A stretch of DNA of 64,000 nucleotides. It comes from Bartonella grahamii subsp. shimonis (GTDB lineage Bacteria > Pseudomonadota > Alphaproteobacteria > Rhizobiales > Rhizobiaceae). The position numbers were made by a program, and so were the translations under genes. Positions within the stretch are counted from its first letter, which is position 1. Every line of letters starts with the position of its first letter. The DNA lies in NCBI RefSeq assembly GCF_036327415.1, contig NZ_CP123961.1, positions 1,116,001 through 1,180,000 on the forward strand, read 5' to 3'. Shown here one piece after another: positions 28,296-37,989 of the stretch. A model generated the notes under the pieces. It made no database searches. It saw only the letters and a program-made list of their open reading frames with translations, and was not told the DNA's origin.

Positions 28296-30860
28296 ATGGC
28301 TCTACAATATAAATGGAAACGACATTGTTGGATATTCATGTTGAGCAGTTGTTTTGTACAAGCTGCTGCTGCAAATGAGGGGAGAGCATCACTTTTTTGT
28401 CAATCTTCAAGTTATGAAAATGGCAAAATATTTCAGGATCAATACAATGAAGATATGAAAACAGGAAGATGCATACTTGGAGTATCTAATGATGTTATTA
28501 TGAGGACGCGCAATGAATTAGGCTTTTTAAAAAATCTTAGCAATTTTACTACAGATAATGGCGCTAGAGTGTTTGCGAATCAACAGGAGCTTGACAGCAG
28601 TCGTCGTGACAATGTTGAATATAATGTACAAGAACAAAATACTGCGCTTTTTAAAAAACCTGAACTTATTTTCATTAAAGATGGGGCACTGCTCGAAAAT
28701 TATGTCCTTGATAATGAAGGTAAGGCATACATTTCAAATGATGGCGAGAGTGATAGCCCAGGACGATCCATTAATAACACGGTAAAAAATGGTGCAGAGC
28801 TTTATGTGTATGCAGGAGGTCTCAGTGAGAATAGTAAAATTGAACATGGTGGAACTGAAAATGTTCAGGCTTTAAAGGGAAAACAAGGCTTTTCGAAAAA
28901 TGCTGTTGTTAAAGAAGGCGGACAACAAAGTGTTGGAAATGGAGGAAAAGTAGAGGGAACTAAAATTTATGGTGGTAAGCAACTTGTTTTCGGGGAGGGG
29001 GATGTTGGAGGAGAAGTTAAAGGGAGTAGTGCTTCTCATACAGTCATTTATGGTCAAGATGAAACACTAGGCCAACAAAAAGTATATGATGGTGGAAAAG
29101 TTTGGGATACGAAAGTTATGCGAGGGGGCGTACAAGAGGTTGGAAAAAAATCTCAAAGTGCTAAAAATGGTGGTTTTGCATTTGATACAGAAGTTTTTAG
29201 CGGTGGTAAACAGCGTATCTTAAAAGGCGGTAAGGCTATTGGAGTTACTTTAAATGAGAGCGCTATTCAGGAAATATACGCTGATGGTTCTGTAAAAAAT
29301 TTAACAATGAATGATGAAGCAAAATCATGGGTACATGCTGGAGCGACATTAGAAGGCAAAACACAGGTAAATCATTCTGGGAAGCTTCATCTTTATGCTG
29401 GGAATGAGCAACATCGCACCACAGTAGAAGATATTATTTTAAATGGAAAAGATACAAAACTGTACTCACTCACGGATGAGTTTGATGGAAAAGGTTCTTT
29501 GATACAAAAATTAAGTGGTGAAGGGAGTGTTATTTTTGCGTTTACAGGTTCTGATCCGTATTATTCTCAGCTTCACGTAAATAATCTTTCAGGAAATTTA
29601 CATTTCGCGTTTAATACCACGATTGCCCATAACCGTGGTGATTATCTCTTGGTTGAGAAAGGTGCTGGGAATCATACAATAAGTGTTGCTGATTCTGGAG
29701 TTGAAATCACGGATCCTTTTTCAAATAAGCGTGATTTAATTACAGATCAAAGTGGTGGAGCGCATTTTACGCTGACAGATCTTAAGGGTGATAAAATTAA
29801 TGCCATTGATGGTGGAACTTATATGTATGATTTGAAAGAAAGAAAGGATGAAAATGGAAAAGTTTGGTTTTTATCTGCAGACCGCCTCAGTGGACCAGAA
29901 ACCTCTATTCCAGATCCGGAAAATCCTTTTGTTCCTGGGGGAACATCAACGACACCCTCTACAGATGCAGTGTTAACGTCGTCCGTAGTTCCTGGAGTTA
30001 TTTTTAACAATGAGTTGCAAAGTGTACGGAATGGTAGAAAAATTTGGAACAGAAATAGGAAAGATATCGAACTATGGACTTATGCGATTAAAAGCAGAGA
30101 ACGTATTGCGACAGGCCATACACACTTTAAGCTTGGGCAGACAGGTTTAGTCGTTGGTGCTGATCAATTGAGTGAATTAAGGCATGGAGAGTTGTATGTT
30201 GGTGGTTTTGGTAGTTATGATCAAGCACGTGTTTCTCATGCACGAGGTGGTAACAGCGATCTGAGCTCTTATAGCATTGGAACTTATGCAACTTATTTTG
30301 ATCATCGCGGATGGTATATGGATGGTGTTTTGAAATATAATTATTACCGAGATAATTTGAAAGCCATTTCAACGAATGATTTAGCTATTCAAAGTCATTA
30401 CAATCAGTGGGCAATAGGTGGATCATTTGAGATTGGTTGTTATTTTGTACCGGCACAGAATACTTGGATGCAGCCTTATATCAAGCTAACAGGTTTGCAG
30501 GTTGAAGGTAAAAAAATAAAACTTTCCAATGGAATGATAGGTGATCTAAGCCCATTGATTTCATTCCGCAGTGAAGTTGGATTGACTGCAGGACATGAAT
30601 TCTTTGTGAATTCAGAAACTTCATTAACAGCTTACATTATGGCTGCTTGGTTGCGTGAGAATATAAATAATAATCATGCGACAATTAATAACCAGCATAA
30701 ATTTATCACAGACTTATCGGGTAGTGCGGGTAAATTGGGAATTGGTTTAAACGGCTCGGTCAATGATAAACTAACACTTTATGCGGAAGCACATTATCTA
30801 AAAGGACGTAAGATTAAAAATGCTCTTCAAGGTATTTTAGGATTACGCTATAGTTTCTAA
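28296..30860 (+). CDS. AIDA-like autotransporter with one passenger module (Iba-type)
   Basis: The 854-residue protein has a signal peptide (residues 1-27, ending QAAAA), a unique N-terminal stretch with two cysteines (FCQSSSY and TGRCILG), one passenger module homologous to those of autotransporter 1 (about residues 150-530, with TKIYGGKQLVFG, RILKGGKAIG and KSWVHAGATLEGK), a short linker (PDPENPFVPGGTSTTPS) and a barrel (about residues 575-854, ending GLRYSF). Its barrel is clearly homologous to, but diverged from, the nearly identical pair on either side. The ATG follows the strong site AGGGGGAGG. Confidence 0.9.
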   Translation: MALQYKWKRHCWIFMLSSCFVQAAAANEGRASLFCQSSSYENGKIFQDQYNEDMKTGRCILGVSNDVIMRTRNELGFLKNLSNFTTDNGARVFANQQELDSSRRDNVEYNVQEQNTALFKKPELIFIKDGALLENYVLDNEGKAYISNDGESDSPGRSINNTVKNGAELYVYAGGLSENSKIEHGGTENVQALKGKQGFSKNAVVKEGGQQSVGNGGKVEGTKIYGGKQLVFGEGDVGGEVKGSSASHTVIYGQDETLGQQKVYDGGKVWDTKVMRGGVQEVGKKSQSAKNGGFAFDTEVFSGGKQRILKGGKAIGVTLNESAIQEIYADGSVKNLTMNDEAKSWVHAGATLEGKTQVNHSGKLHLYAGNEQHRTTVEDIILNGKDTKLYSLTDEFDGKGSLIQKLSGEGSVIFAFTGSDPYYSQLHVNNLSGNLHFAFNTTIAHNRGDYLLVEKGAGNHTISVADSGVEITDPFSNKRDLITDQSGGAHFTLTDLKGDKINAIDGGTYMYDLKERKDENGKVWFLSADRLSGPETSIPDPENPFVPGGTSTTPSTDAVLTSSVVPGVIFNNELQSVRNGRKIWNRNRKDIELWTYAIKSRERIATGHTHFKLGQTGLVVGADQLSELRHGELYVGGFGSYDQARVSHARGGNSDLSSYSIGTYATYFDHRGWYMDGVLKYNYYRDNLKAISTNDLAIQSHYNQWAIGGSFEIGCYFVPAQNTWMQPYIKLTGLQVEGKKIKLSNGMIGDLSPLISFRSEVGLTAGHEFFVNSETSLTAYIMAAWLRENINNNHATINNQHKFITDLSGSAGKLGIGLNGSVNDKLTLYAEAHYLKGRKIKNALQGILGLRYSF

Positions 30861-31260
30861 ATATGTGTGTACATGGCTGATTAATTTTACAAATATCATT
30901 GTTTTACAAGCTTAAACAGATAATGCTCGATTTTGTCTTCTCGAGAGTGTAGAGATCTTCTCAAACAGTGAGGCTATCTTTATACTCTCCTTTAAAGGCA
31001 CGAGCATTTTTTCATCGAACTTCAAATATTGAAAACTGTTCATTGAACTCAAGTGAACAGCTTAAATTTTATTCATATTTTCTGCCTTAAGTTAGAACTT
31101 TCTAACGGCTTATATGCACAACTTAAAGTTGTTTATATTAAAAAATACACCTTAAAAGTGTTTTTAAACATAAATAAAACACATTATGATACAATCTAAG
31201 ACGCGTTACCTACGTAGCCGCGGGATATTTTTCTAAATAATTGAGAGTGGAGTGTGGATA
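30861..31260. other. Gap between autotransporters 2 and 3
   Basis: This 400-base stretch holds no gene. It contains the palindrome at 31118-31132, several AAGTGTTTT-like runs, and, next to the start codon, GGAGTGTGGATA, matching the region before autotransporter 1. It should carry the promoter of the third autotransporter. Confidence 0.55.
31118..31132. promoter_or_regulatory. 15-bp palindrome upstream of autotransporter 3
   Basis: ACAACTTAAAGTTGT is a perfect palindrome with 7-base arms around a central A, 128 bases before the start codon. The adjoining bases, read on the other strand, give AGTTGTGCATAT, which also occurs at 22282-22293 upstream of autotransporter 1. It is a candidate operator for a dimeric regulator; the regulator is unknown. 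Confidence 0.35.
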
Positions 31261-33840
31261 ATGCGATATAAATACAAGTTAAGTTTTTCAGTATTGATGA
31301 TCAGTAGTTGTCTTGTACACGTTGCAAGTGCAGTTGAGAGTGGGAATGGAGAGCTAGCAAGAGTAGATAAAGTGGAAAATGGAAAAGAAATACCAAAAGG
31401 TTCAGCACTGATTACAAAGGGTTTTCTCAGTAATAATATTAAAATTGGAGATGGCAGCGTTGAGATTGTTGAAAATGGAGCAACTTCTGTAGGTTCCACT
31501 ATTGAAAAAGGAGGGATGCAAATAGTTACACGTGGAGGAAATGCAATAGATGCTAAAATCCTTGGAGGTAAGCAGTTTGTTCATGAAGAGAAAGGTATTA
31601 ATCTTATAAGCGTGGAGAGAAAAAGTAGTGCATATAATACCACAGTTTCTGGTGGTAAAGGGGCAGTAGGACAGCAGAATGTGTATGATGGAGCGTGGGT
31701 TTGGAATACGAAAGTAGGAAATAACGGAGAACAAAATCTTTACTTGGGAGAAAGAAAAGAGGGAGGAAAATCAATGGCTACAGAGCTCTCTGGGAATGGT
31801 AGACAGCATGTTTTAGCGCATGGAGAATCTTATGATACTACTTTGAAGGGGCAGGCTGTTCAAGTAGTATATCCTCAAGGGTTTGTGGATACTTTAACAA
31901 TTACGGATTCTGCCAAATCGTGGTTCCATGTTGGGATACAAGAAGTCGTTGGAGAAGTAAGGGTCAATAAGAACGGAGAACTTTATTTGTTCGCTGGTGA
32001 TAGGACAAATCATACGACTAAGAAAAAGATTCCTATAGAAGGAAGAGCTGAGGAAACAATATTTGAGGTTGGTGAGCGGAATATAGGAGAAAAGCCTCAG
32101 ATTGACATTGAAGATTTAGGGGGGAAGGATGGGACTGTTATTTTTACTTCTATTCCGTATGATCCACGTCATATTTCACTTCATGTTGAAAGACTTTCAG
32201 GAAGTTTGCATTTTCGATTCAATATTAGTCCCACGGGGGATATGAGTGATTACTTGTCAATTGATTACAGCGCAGGTAATCATAAAATAAGCGTTACAGA
32301 TTCTGGTCGTGAAATTACAGGTCTTTTTTCACAAAAAAATAGTTTGGGTACTGAGATTCCTTTAGTTACCGATAGAAGCCAAGATGGTGGAGCTGATTTT
32401 ACTCTGGAAGATCTTTTGGGCAAGGACATTACAGCTGTCGATGGTGGCACCTATCAGTATGTTTTGCGGAAGAGAGGAAGATGTGCTAGTTCTAGTGGTT
32501 ATTCTGCAATTTGGTATTTAAGTAGAGCCTCTGAAGGTACGGAACGTTCGAGCACTGAGGTACAATGTGTAAACAAGAAAACGAAAGTTCCTCTTGCATT
32601 GTCTGATCAAAGTGCTCCTTCCGGAGGAAAAAATACCAGTCCTCGTAAAACTACTAAAAAAGAGCAACCTAAGCAACGGCCTCCACGTCATTTAAGAGAA
32701 GCACAGAGTGTCTCTAGTGTTTCAGTATCTCCAACTGTTTCAAACCTTAGAAGTCAAGTTATTGAAGGAGAATATCCAGCAGATCCTCATCCTCTTTCTG
32801 ATGAAGAGCAACAGACTGCTATTTCAGAATCTTCTCAATCTTTAGCCGATCAAATGATTTTACGTCCAGTTCATAAAGAACAACCTTCTCCACAATTAAG
32901 TGAGACACTTTCAGTTTCTCATTTTTTAACCACTCCCTCTACAGATGCGGTATTGTCTATGTCTGTGGCTCCAGCGATGGTTTTTCACAATGAAATGCAA
33001 ACCGTGCGTGCGGGAAGAGGAGTTCTAGATAAAAGTAAAAAGAATGCAGCTTTATGGACCTATGCGATCAAATCTAAAGAGAGTATTGCTACAGAGCATA
33101 TAGACTTTAAACTCGATCAGACCGGTATAGTCTTAGGGATCAATGGCTTAAGCGAGTGGGAAAATGGAGAGTTTTATATCGGTGGTTTTGGCATTTATGA
33201 CCACGCACGCATTGTGCATGCACGAGGTGGTACCAGCGGTATCAATACTTATGGCATTGGTGCTTATGTCACTTATTTGGATCATAGTGGATGGTATTTA
33301 GACGGTCTTTTAAAATATAATGATTATCAAAATACTCTAAAGGCAGTTTCAACGAATGGTTTAGCAGTTGAAGGAAGTTATAGGCAATGGGCGGTGGGCA
33401 CCTCCTTTGAAGCCGGTTATCGACTTAAGACGTCAAAGAGCAGTTGGCTCCAGCCTTATGGACAATTTACTTGGTTGCAAGTTGAGGGTAAAGAAATCAA
33501 GTTATCGAATGACATGATAGGTGACATACGCCCTTTCACTTCATTACGCAGTGAGGTTGGCTTATCTTTAGGGTATGAATTTGTTTCTCGCATGGATTCT
33601 TCATCATTTGCGTATATTACAGCAGCATGGTTGCGTGAGTATAAAGACGACAACCATACGTTGATTAATCAAGGGCATTCATTTACCACCGACTTATCTG
33701 GGAATGCAGGTAAGTTAGGAATCGGTTTAAGCAGTTTAGTGAGTGAAAAGTTAAAGTTATATGGTGAGGCCCATTATGTTAAAGGACGTAAAACAAAACA
33801 GTCCCTTCAGGGGATTTTAGGTGTACGCTATAGTTTTTAA
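31261..33840 (+). CDS. AIDA-like autotransporter with one short passenger module (Iba-type)
   Basis: The start is the ATG at 31261 (MRYKYKLSFSVLMISSC...ASA), by analogy with autotransporter 1; a GTG nine bases upstream is less likely. The 859-residue product has a signal peptide (about residues 1-24), one divergent passenger module (to about residue 420, with GGMQIVTRGGN, KILGGKQFV and AIWYL), a Lys/Pro-rich linker (KTTKKEQPKQRPPRHL) and a barrel ending GVRYSF. From the linker on, it is nearly identical in DNA to autotransporter 1, with three amino-acid differences. Its passenger is the most diverged of the set. Confidence 0.9.
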   Translation: MRYKYKLSFSVLMISSCLVHVASAVESGNGELARVDKVENGKEIPKGSALITKGFLSNNIKIGDGSVEIVENGATSVGSTIEKGGMQIVTRGGNAIDAKILGGKQFVHEEKGINLISVERKSSAYNTTVSGGKGAVGQQNVYDGAWVWNTKVGNNGEQNLYLGERKEGGKSMATELSGNGRQHVLAHGESYDTTLKGQAVQVVYPQGFVDTLTITDSAKSWFHVGIQEVVGEVRVNKNGELYLFAGDRTNHTTKKKIPIEGRAEETIFEVGERNIGEKPQIDIEDLGGKDGTVIFTSIPYDPRHISLHVERLSGSLHFRFNISPTGDMSDYLSIDYSAGNHKISVTDSGREITGLFSQKNSLGTEIPLVTDRSQDGGADFTLEDLLGKDITAVDGGTYQYVLRKRGRCASSSGYSAIWYLSRASEGTERSSTEVQCVNKKTKVPLALSDQSAPSGGKNTSPRKTTKKEQPKQRPPRHLREAQSVSSVSVSPTVSNLRSQVIEGEYPADPHPLSDEEQQTAISESSQSLADQMILRPVHKEQPSPQLSETLSVSHFLTTPSTDAVLSMSVAPAMVFHNEMQTVRAGRGVLDKSKKNAALWTYAIKSKESIATEHIDFKLDQTGIVLGINGLSEWENGEFYIGGFGIYDHARIVHARGGTSGINTYGIGAYVTYLDHSGWYLDGLLKYNDYQNTLKAVSTNGLAVEGSYRQWAVGTSFEAGYRLKTSKSSWLQPYGQFTWLQVEGKEIKLSNDMIGDIRPFTSLRSEVGLSLGYEFVSRMDSSSFAYITAAWLREYKDDNHTLINQGHSFTTDLSGNAGKLGIGLSSLVSEKLKLYGEAHYVKGRKTKQSLQGILGVRYSF

Positions 33841-33857
33841 TTATATGGTTATTTTTT
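32721..33857 (+). repeat. 1,137-bp direct repeat, copy B (3' end of autotransporter 3)
   Basis: This is the partner of copy A at 26814-27950, at an offset of 5,907 bases. The coded differences are Leu/Pro in GEYLADP, Ile/Met in ADQIILR and Ser/Gly in GINSLSE. Most silent differences sit in 33105-33147. The upstream 32 bases and the downstream flank are unrelated between copies. Confidence 0.95.
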
Positions 33858-34233
33858 GATTGATCTCGATGTGTGTGGAAGGATTTTCAAACCTAGATCG
33901 AAGTGTCTAGGTTCGTCCTTTTTAAAGAAGAAGGCTTTCAAAAAGGTGTATATTTTGCATGTTTGGCTTTTCTTATGACTTTTTATTGCTTCAATGATAA
34001 AGTTGATGAGAGGCTTTTAAGATTATGTAAGAAGATTCAATATTTAATGAGAGTCGGTAGCACATCTTTATGATGGGATGAGCAGCTACAGGTATTTCTG
34101 TTAAAGTTTTCTTTATAATTCATTCTATATTTTTGAGAATTTGTGTAGATTTCTGTAGAGTCACTTGGCAAAGGGCTTCTTGCTCGCTATAGAAATGGCG
34201 AGAGAATGTTATAAATGAAATAAAGGTGGTTAA
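33841..34233. other. Gap between autotransporter 3 and ndk
   Basis: No gene is seen in these 393 bases. The first part holds the end of repeat copy B and a terminator-like hairpin; the last part should hold the ndk promoter, with AAGGTGG serving as the ndk ribosome-binding site. Confidence 0.55.
33890..33913 (+). terminator. Terminator-like hairpin after autotransporter 3
   Basis: AACCTAGA at 33890-33897 pairs perfectly with TCTAGGTT at 33906-33913 around an eight-base loop, followed by CGTCCTTTTT. It lies 50 bases past the stop codon. Confidence 0.5.
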
Positions 34234-34656
34234 ATGGCTTTAGAGCGTACTTTTTCGATGATTAAACCAGATGCAACCCATCGTAATTTGACTGGTGCAA
34301 TTACTAAAATGCTTGAAGATGCAGGCTTGCGTGTTATTGCGTCTAAACGTGTCTGGATGAGCAAACGTGAGGCTGAAAATTTTTATGATGTTCATAAAGA
34401 ACGCCCTTTTTTTAGTGAATTGGTTGAATTCATGTCTTCTGGTCCAACCGTTGTACAAGTTTTGGAAGGCGAAAATGCAATAGCTAAAAACCGTGAAGTA
34501 ATGGGGGCTACGAATCCTAGTGATGCAGAAGAAGGGACAATTCGTAAGATTCATGCTTTATCGATTGGTGAAAATTCTGTCCATGGATCCGACAGCGCTG
34601 AAACAGCAAAAACAGAAATCGCCTTTTGGTTTTCTGAGGTAGAAATTGTTGGTTAA
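34234..34656 (+). CDS. ndk: Nucleoside diphosphate kinase
   Basis: Ndk transfers the gamma-phosphate between nucleoside di- and triphosphates through a phospho-histidine. The 140-residue protein starts [13 protein letters not shown], has [19 protein letters not shown], and the catalytic His in [12 protein letters not shown]. Length is normal. AAGGTGG precedes the ATG and a strong terminator follows, so it is a single-gene unit. Confidence 0.97.
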   Translation: MALERTFSMIKPDATHRNLTGAITKMLEDAGLRVIASKRVWMSKREAENFYDVHKERPFFSELVEFMSSGPTVVQVLEGENAIAKNREVMGATNPSDAEEGTIRKIHALSIGENSVHGSDSAETAKTEIAFWFSEVEIVG

Positions 34657-34672
34657 TAAAGCGTATATAAGA

Positions 34673-34708
34673 AGCAAAAATCCGAAACACTATATTTCGG
34701 TTTTTTGC
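34673..34708 (+). terminator. Intrinsic terminator of ndk
   Basis: The stem AGCAAAAATCCGAAA / TTTCGGTTTTTTGCT closes a short CACTATA loop, with CCGAAA/TTTCGG as its GC-bearing core followed by six T. It starts 16 bases after the ndk stop. The A-run on the left arm would let it act in both directions. Confidence 0.8.
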
Positions 34709-34793
34709 TTACTTTTTTGAAGCATAGGGAGCATTCATTGTGTTTTTAGCTTTTAATATTGCAACTGCTTTTGCGAGAATATAAAATCTATTT

Positions 34794-34860
34794 ACTCTTT
34801 TTTTGAAGAGCTTTTATCTACATGTCCTCTTATTTGTAATGTGCAAAAAAGTGTTTTATT
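34794..34860 (+). repeat. Degenerate dispersed repeat, short copy 1
   Basis: The segment TTTTATCTACA followed by GTGCAAAAAAGTGTTTT resembles the central part of the copies at 39840, 45757 and 47693. Only about 65 bases align here and the similarity is weak. Confidence 0.35.
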
Positions 34861-34959
34861 AATTTATCGTTAATAGATTTAAAATAAGCCGATCTTATAC
34901 TATTCTCATCTCTTATTTAAGTACAAAAAGATAAATTATCATTATAAGTCTCATACTCT

Positions 34960-35541
34960 TCATAGGATAACGTGTTTTAAACCTGCACGAAAATAATCCC
35001 ACCCTGTCCACAATGTAAGGATGGCCGCAATCCACAGCATAGTAATGCCAAACTCTACTGTGTAAGGAAAAATTTTATTACCGGCTGGTCCAGCTAAAAG
35101 AAATACAATAGCGATCATCTGTACAAAAGTTTTCCATTTTGCAAGACGAGAGACAGGAACACTAACTTTTAACTCAGCTAAATATTCACGTAATCCTGAT
35201 ACAAGAATTTCTCTGCAAAGAATGATAATAGCTGCCCATAGTGTCCACCCAGCGATGGTACTGTCTGCGGCAAGCAAGAGCAAACAAGCAGAGACGAGAA
35301 GTTTATCGGCAATTGGATCTAACATGCGACCAATATTGGATGTTTGTTCCCAAATACGAGCAAGGTAACCGTCAAGAAAGTCAGTAATGGATGCAACGAT
35401 AAAAATGGACACAGCAATCCAGCGAGTGATATCACTTGATTGTAGTCGCCCTTCTAAAAAGAAGCATGCAACAACCATTGGGACTGCAACAATTCGTGCA
35501 TAAGTTAAAATATTTGGAAAAGAAAAAGTATGATTTTTCAT
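34960..35541 (-). CDS. pgsA: CDP-diacylglycerol-glycerol-3-phosphate 3-phosphatidyltransferase
   Basis: PgsA makes phosphatidylglycerol phosphate, the first committed step to phosphatidylglycerol and cardiolipin. From the ATG at 35541 (MKNHTFSFPNILTYARI) the protein has 193 residues with four or five membrane segments and the CDP-alcohol transferase signature DFLDGYLAR...GRMLDPIADK. A TTG at 35592 would add 17 residues. It follows uvrC on the same strand, the common rhizobial pairing, but the moaD-moaE genes that often come next are absent. Confidence 0.94.
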   Translation of the reverse strand: MKNHTFSFPNILTYARIVAVPMVVACFFLEGRLQSSDITRWIAVSIFIVASITDFLDGYLARIWEQTSNIGRMLDPIADKLLVSACLLLLAADSTIAGWTLWAAIIILCREILVSGLREYLAELKVSVPVSRLAKWKTFVQMIAIVFLLAGPAGNKIFPYTVEFGITMLWIAAILTLWTGWDYFRAGLKHVIL

Positions 35542-35613
35542 GGAACCATTTTTAATTCTTGTGAAAGAGAATATATTTCCTAAACGTAACAAGGCGAAGG
35601 TTATGAAACAAGT

Positions 35614-37593
35614 CTATTTTTCATGAAAATGGTTATGAATTTTTTGTGCAATTGTCATAGAGATTCCCGTAACTTTTTTTAAATCTTCAAGTGAGGCGCT
35701 AGCAACAGCCTTGGCACTTCCAAAATGATGAAGCAACGCACGCTTTCTTGTCGGACCAATATTTTCGATTTCATCAAGTGGGTTTTTGAATGTTGCTTTT
35801 TTTCGTTTTATCCTATGAGCTCCAATTGCAAAACGGTGTGCCTCATCACGCAGACGTTGCAAAAAATAGAGGGTAGGATCGCGTGGAGGAAGTGTAAAGG
35901 GAGGGATATCTTTTATAAAAAATCGTTCACGTCCCGCATGACGGTCAACACCTTTGGCGATTCCTACAACTGTGAAGAGGTCATTTAATTGTAATTCAGA
36001 AAGTATTGCATGTACACTGTTGATTTGTCCTTCACCACCATCGATTAAGATAAGATCAGGCCAAATGGGAAAAAGACCATCATCTTTTATGTCATGACTT
36101 CTATTTGGCAGACCATGCTCTTTGATAAGGCGTGAAAATCTTCGTTTAATCACTTCTTTCATCATGCCTAAATCATCGCCAGGCGTGATATCTGTTGAAC
36201 GAATGTTGAATTTTCGATATTGATTTTTTACAAATCCCATTTGACCAGCCACAATCATAGCCCCTACAGCATTTGTTCCCATGATATGAGAATTGTCATA
36301 GACTTCTATCCGGCGTGGAGGAAAAGGTAGTTGGAATGTTTTAGCAAGATCTTGAAGCAATTTTGTATGGGAGGCTGTTTCAGAAAGCTTATGTTCAAGT
36401 GCTTCATGAGCATTGAGATAGGCATGATTAACAAGAGTTTTCCGTTCACCTTGTTTGGGTAAAGAGAGAGACACTTTGTGATTTGCTTTGAGACTCAATG
36501 CTTCTGTAAGAAGTGTCTTTTCTTCAATTTCTTCAGATAAAAGGATACTCTTGGGAAGTGGTTTATCATCGTAAAATTGGGCAAGAAAACTTGCTAAAAT
36601 TTCAGTACGGGAAAAAGAAGGGTCTGCTTTAGGAAAATAGGCACGGTTTCCCCAATTTTGCCCCATGCGAAAAAAGAACACTTGAATACAGGTCATTCCT
36701 TCTTTTTGCGCAATTGCAAATACATCCGCTTCTTTTATCGTTTGAGGATTAATACCTTGATGGCTTTGTATGTGAGAAAGGGCTGATAAGCGGTCACGAT
36801 AGGAAGCTGCTTGTTCAAAATCAAGACTTTCTGCGGCTTTATGCATAGCTTGAACCATATCGTTTTTAACAGATTGATTTTTTCCTGAAAGGAACGCTTT
36901 TGTTCCTCTCACCAGTTCTTTATAATCATTGTCACTAATTTCATGGGTACAAGGTGCAGAACATCGCTTAATTTGATAAAGCAAACAGGGGCGTGTACGA
37001 TTTTCAAAAACTGAATCAGTACAGGTGCGTAATAAAAAGGCGCGTTGTAAAACATGAACTGTTTGTGTTACTGCACCAGCAGAAGCAAAAGGACCAAAAT
37101 AGTGAGCTTTTCGTGTTCGAGCACCACGATGTTTGTAAAGTGCCGGCACTCGATGATCATCTGTAATCATAATATAAGGGAAACTTTTATCATCACGTAG
37201 TAATACATTAAAATGTGGATGCAATCTTTTGATGAGATTGGCTTCTAAAAGGAGTGCTTCTGTTTCTGTATGGGTGACGATAAATTCCATATGATATGTT
37301 GCACGAATCATGCGGGTAATACGATTATTGTGTCCTTGTTCACGTGTATAGTTTGAAACACGTTTTTTGAGATTACGGGCTTTGCCAACATAGAGAATAT
37401 CACCATTTTTACCAATCATTCGGTAAATCCCTGGCTTATGCGGAAGGTGTCTAACAAACTCTTGTATGACTTTGATACCTTGTAATTGATTTTTCTCATT
37501 GCTTTGATTGGCATTATTCCACGTAATGTTAGAGAGAAAAGAAAGCTTTTCCCGTTCATTTTGCGGACAATTTGAATTATTTTTCAGGACCAT
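35614..37593 (-). CDS. uvrC: Excinuclease ABC subunit C
   Basis: UvrC makes the dual incisions in nucleotide-excision repair. The 659-residue protein has an N-terminal extension of about 50 residues, the GIY-YIG nuclease domain (KPGIYRM to about residue 130, with [14 protein letters not shown]), a UVR motif for UvrB binding ([17 protein letters not shown] near residue 255), the RNase H-like C-terminal nuclease ([25 protein letters not shown]) and a terminal helix-hairpin-helix pair ([24 protein letters not shown]). Length is normal. Confidence 0.96.
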   Translation of the reverse strand: MVLKNNSNCPQNEREKLSFLSNITWNNANQSNEKNQLQGIKVIQEFVRHLPHKPGIYRMIGKNGDILYVGKARNLKKRVSNYTREQGHNNRITRMIRATYHMEFIVTHTETEALLLEANLIKRLHPHFNVLLRDDKSFPYIMITDDHRVPALYKHRGARTRKAHYFGPFASAGAVTQTVHVLQRAFLLRTCTDSVFENRTRPCLLYQIKRCSAPCTHEISDNDYKELVRGTKAFLSGKNQSVKNDMVQAMHKAAESLDFEQAASYRDRLSALSHIQSHQGINPQTIKEADVFAIAQKEGMTCIQVFFFRMGQNWGNRAYFPKADPSFSRTEILASFLAQFYDDKPLPKSILLSEEIEEKTLLTEALSLKANHKVSLSLPKQGERKTLVNHAYLNAHEALEHKLSETASHTKLLQDLAKTFQLPFPPRRIEVYDNSHIMGTNAVGAMIVAGQMGFVKNQYRKFNIRSTDITPGDDLGMMKEVIKRRFSRLIKEHGLPNRSHDIKDDGLFPIWPDLILIDGGEGQINSVHAILSELQLNDLFTVVGIAKGVDRHAGRERFFIKDIPPFTLPPRDPTLYFLQRLRDEAHRFAIGAHRIKRKKATFKNPLDEIENIGPTRKRALLHHFGSAKAVASASLEDLKKVTGISMTIAQKIHNHFHEK

Positions 37594-37989
37594 TTCGTTT
37601 ATTAAGAATATGTTTTCTGTTTAATATATGAAATATTCTTTTTTATTAGATAACGATTATTTATGTCTTTATTAATTTTTTTCTATATATATCTTATAGC
37701 ATAAGAGTATGATTTTAGAGAGCCGATTTTTCATAAAAAATATGAGAGTTTTTATTTAAGACAGCTTTATGAATTTGCCCAATTTATTCATTAAAATGAT
37801 TGGAATAGGAAATCTAAGATGATTGAGAAGGATAGACTTTCTAAAAGGGAAAAAATTAATTCACGCTAATCGTTATTACCTTATCATTATGATATGTTGA
37901 TATTATCCCAAAAATCAAAGAATTTTATCATTTAATGCCTTTGTATTTTACAACGTGATATTTGATTTAAGAAAAATATAGAGAAAGGC
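37594..37989. other. Gap between uvrC and rlmJ
   Basis: A 396-base AT-rich stretch with no recognisable gene, RNA or strong repeat. It should carry the uvrC promoter near 37600-37750. Confidence 0.5.
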
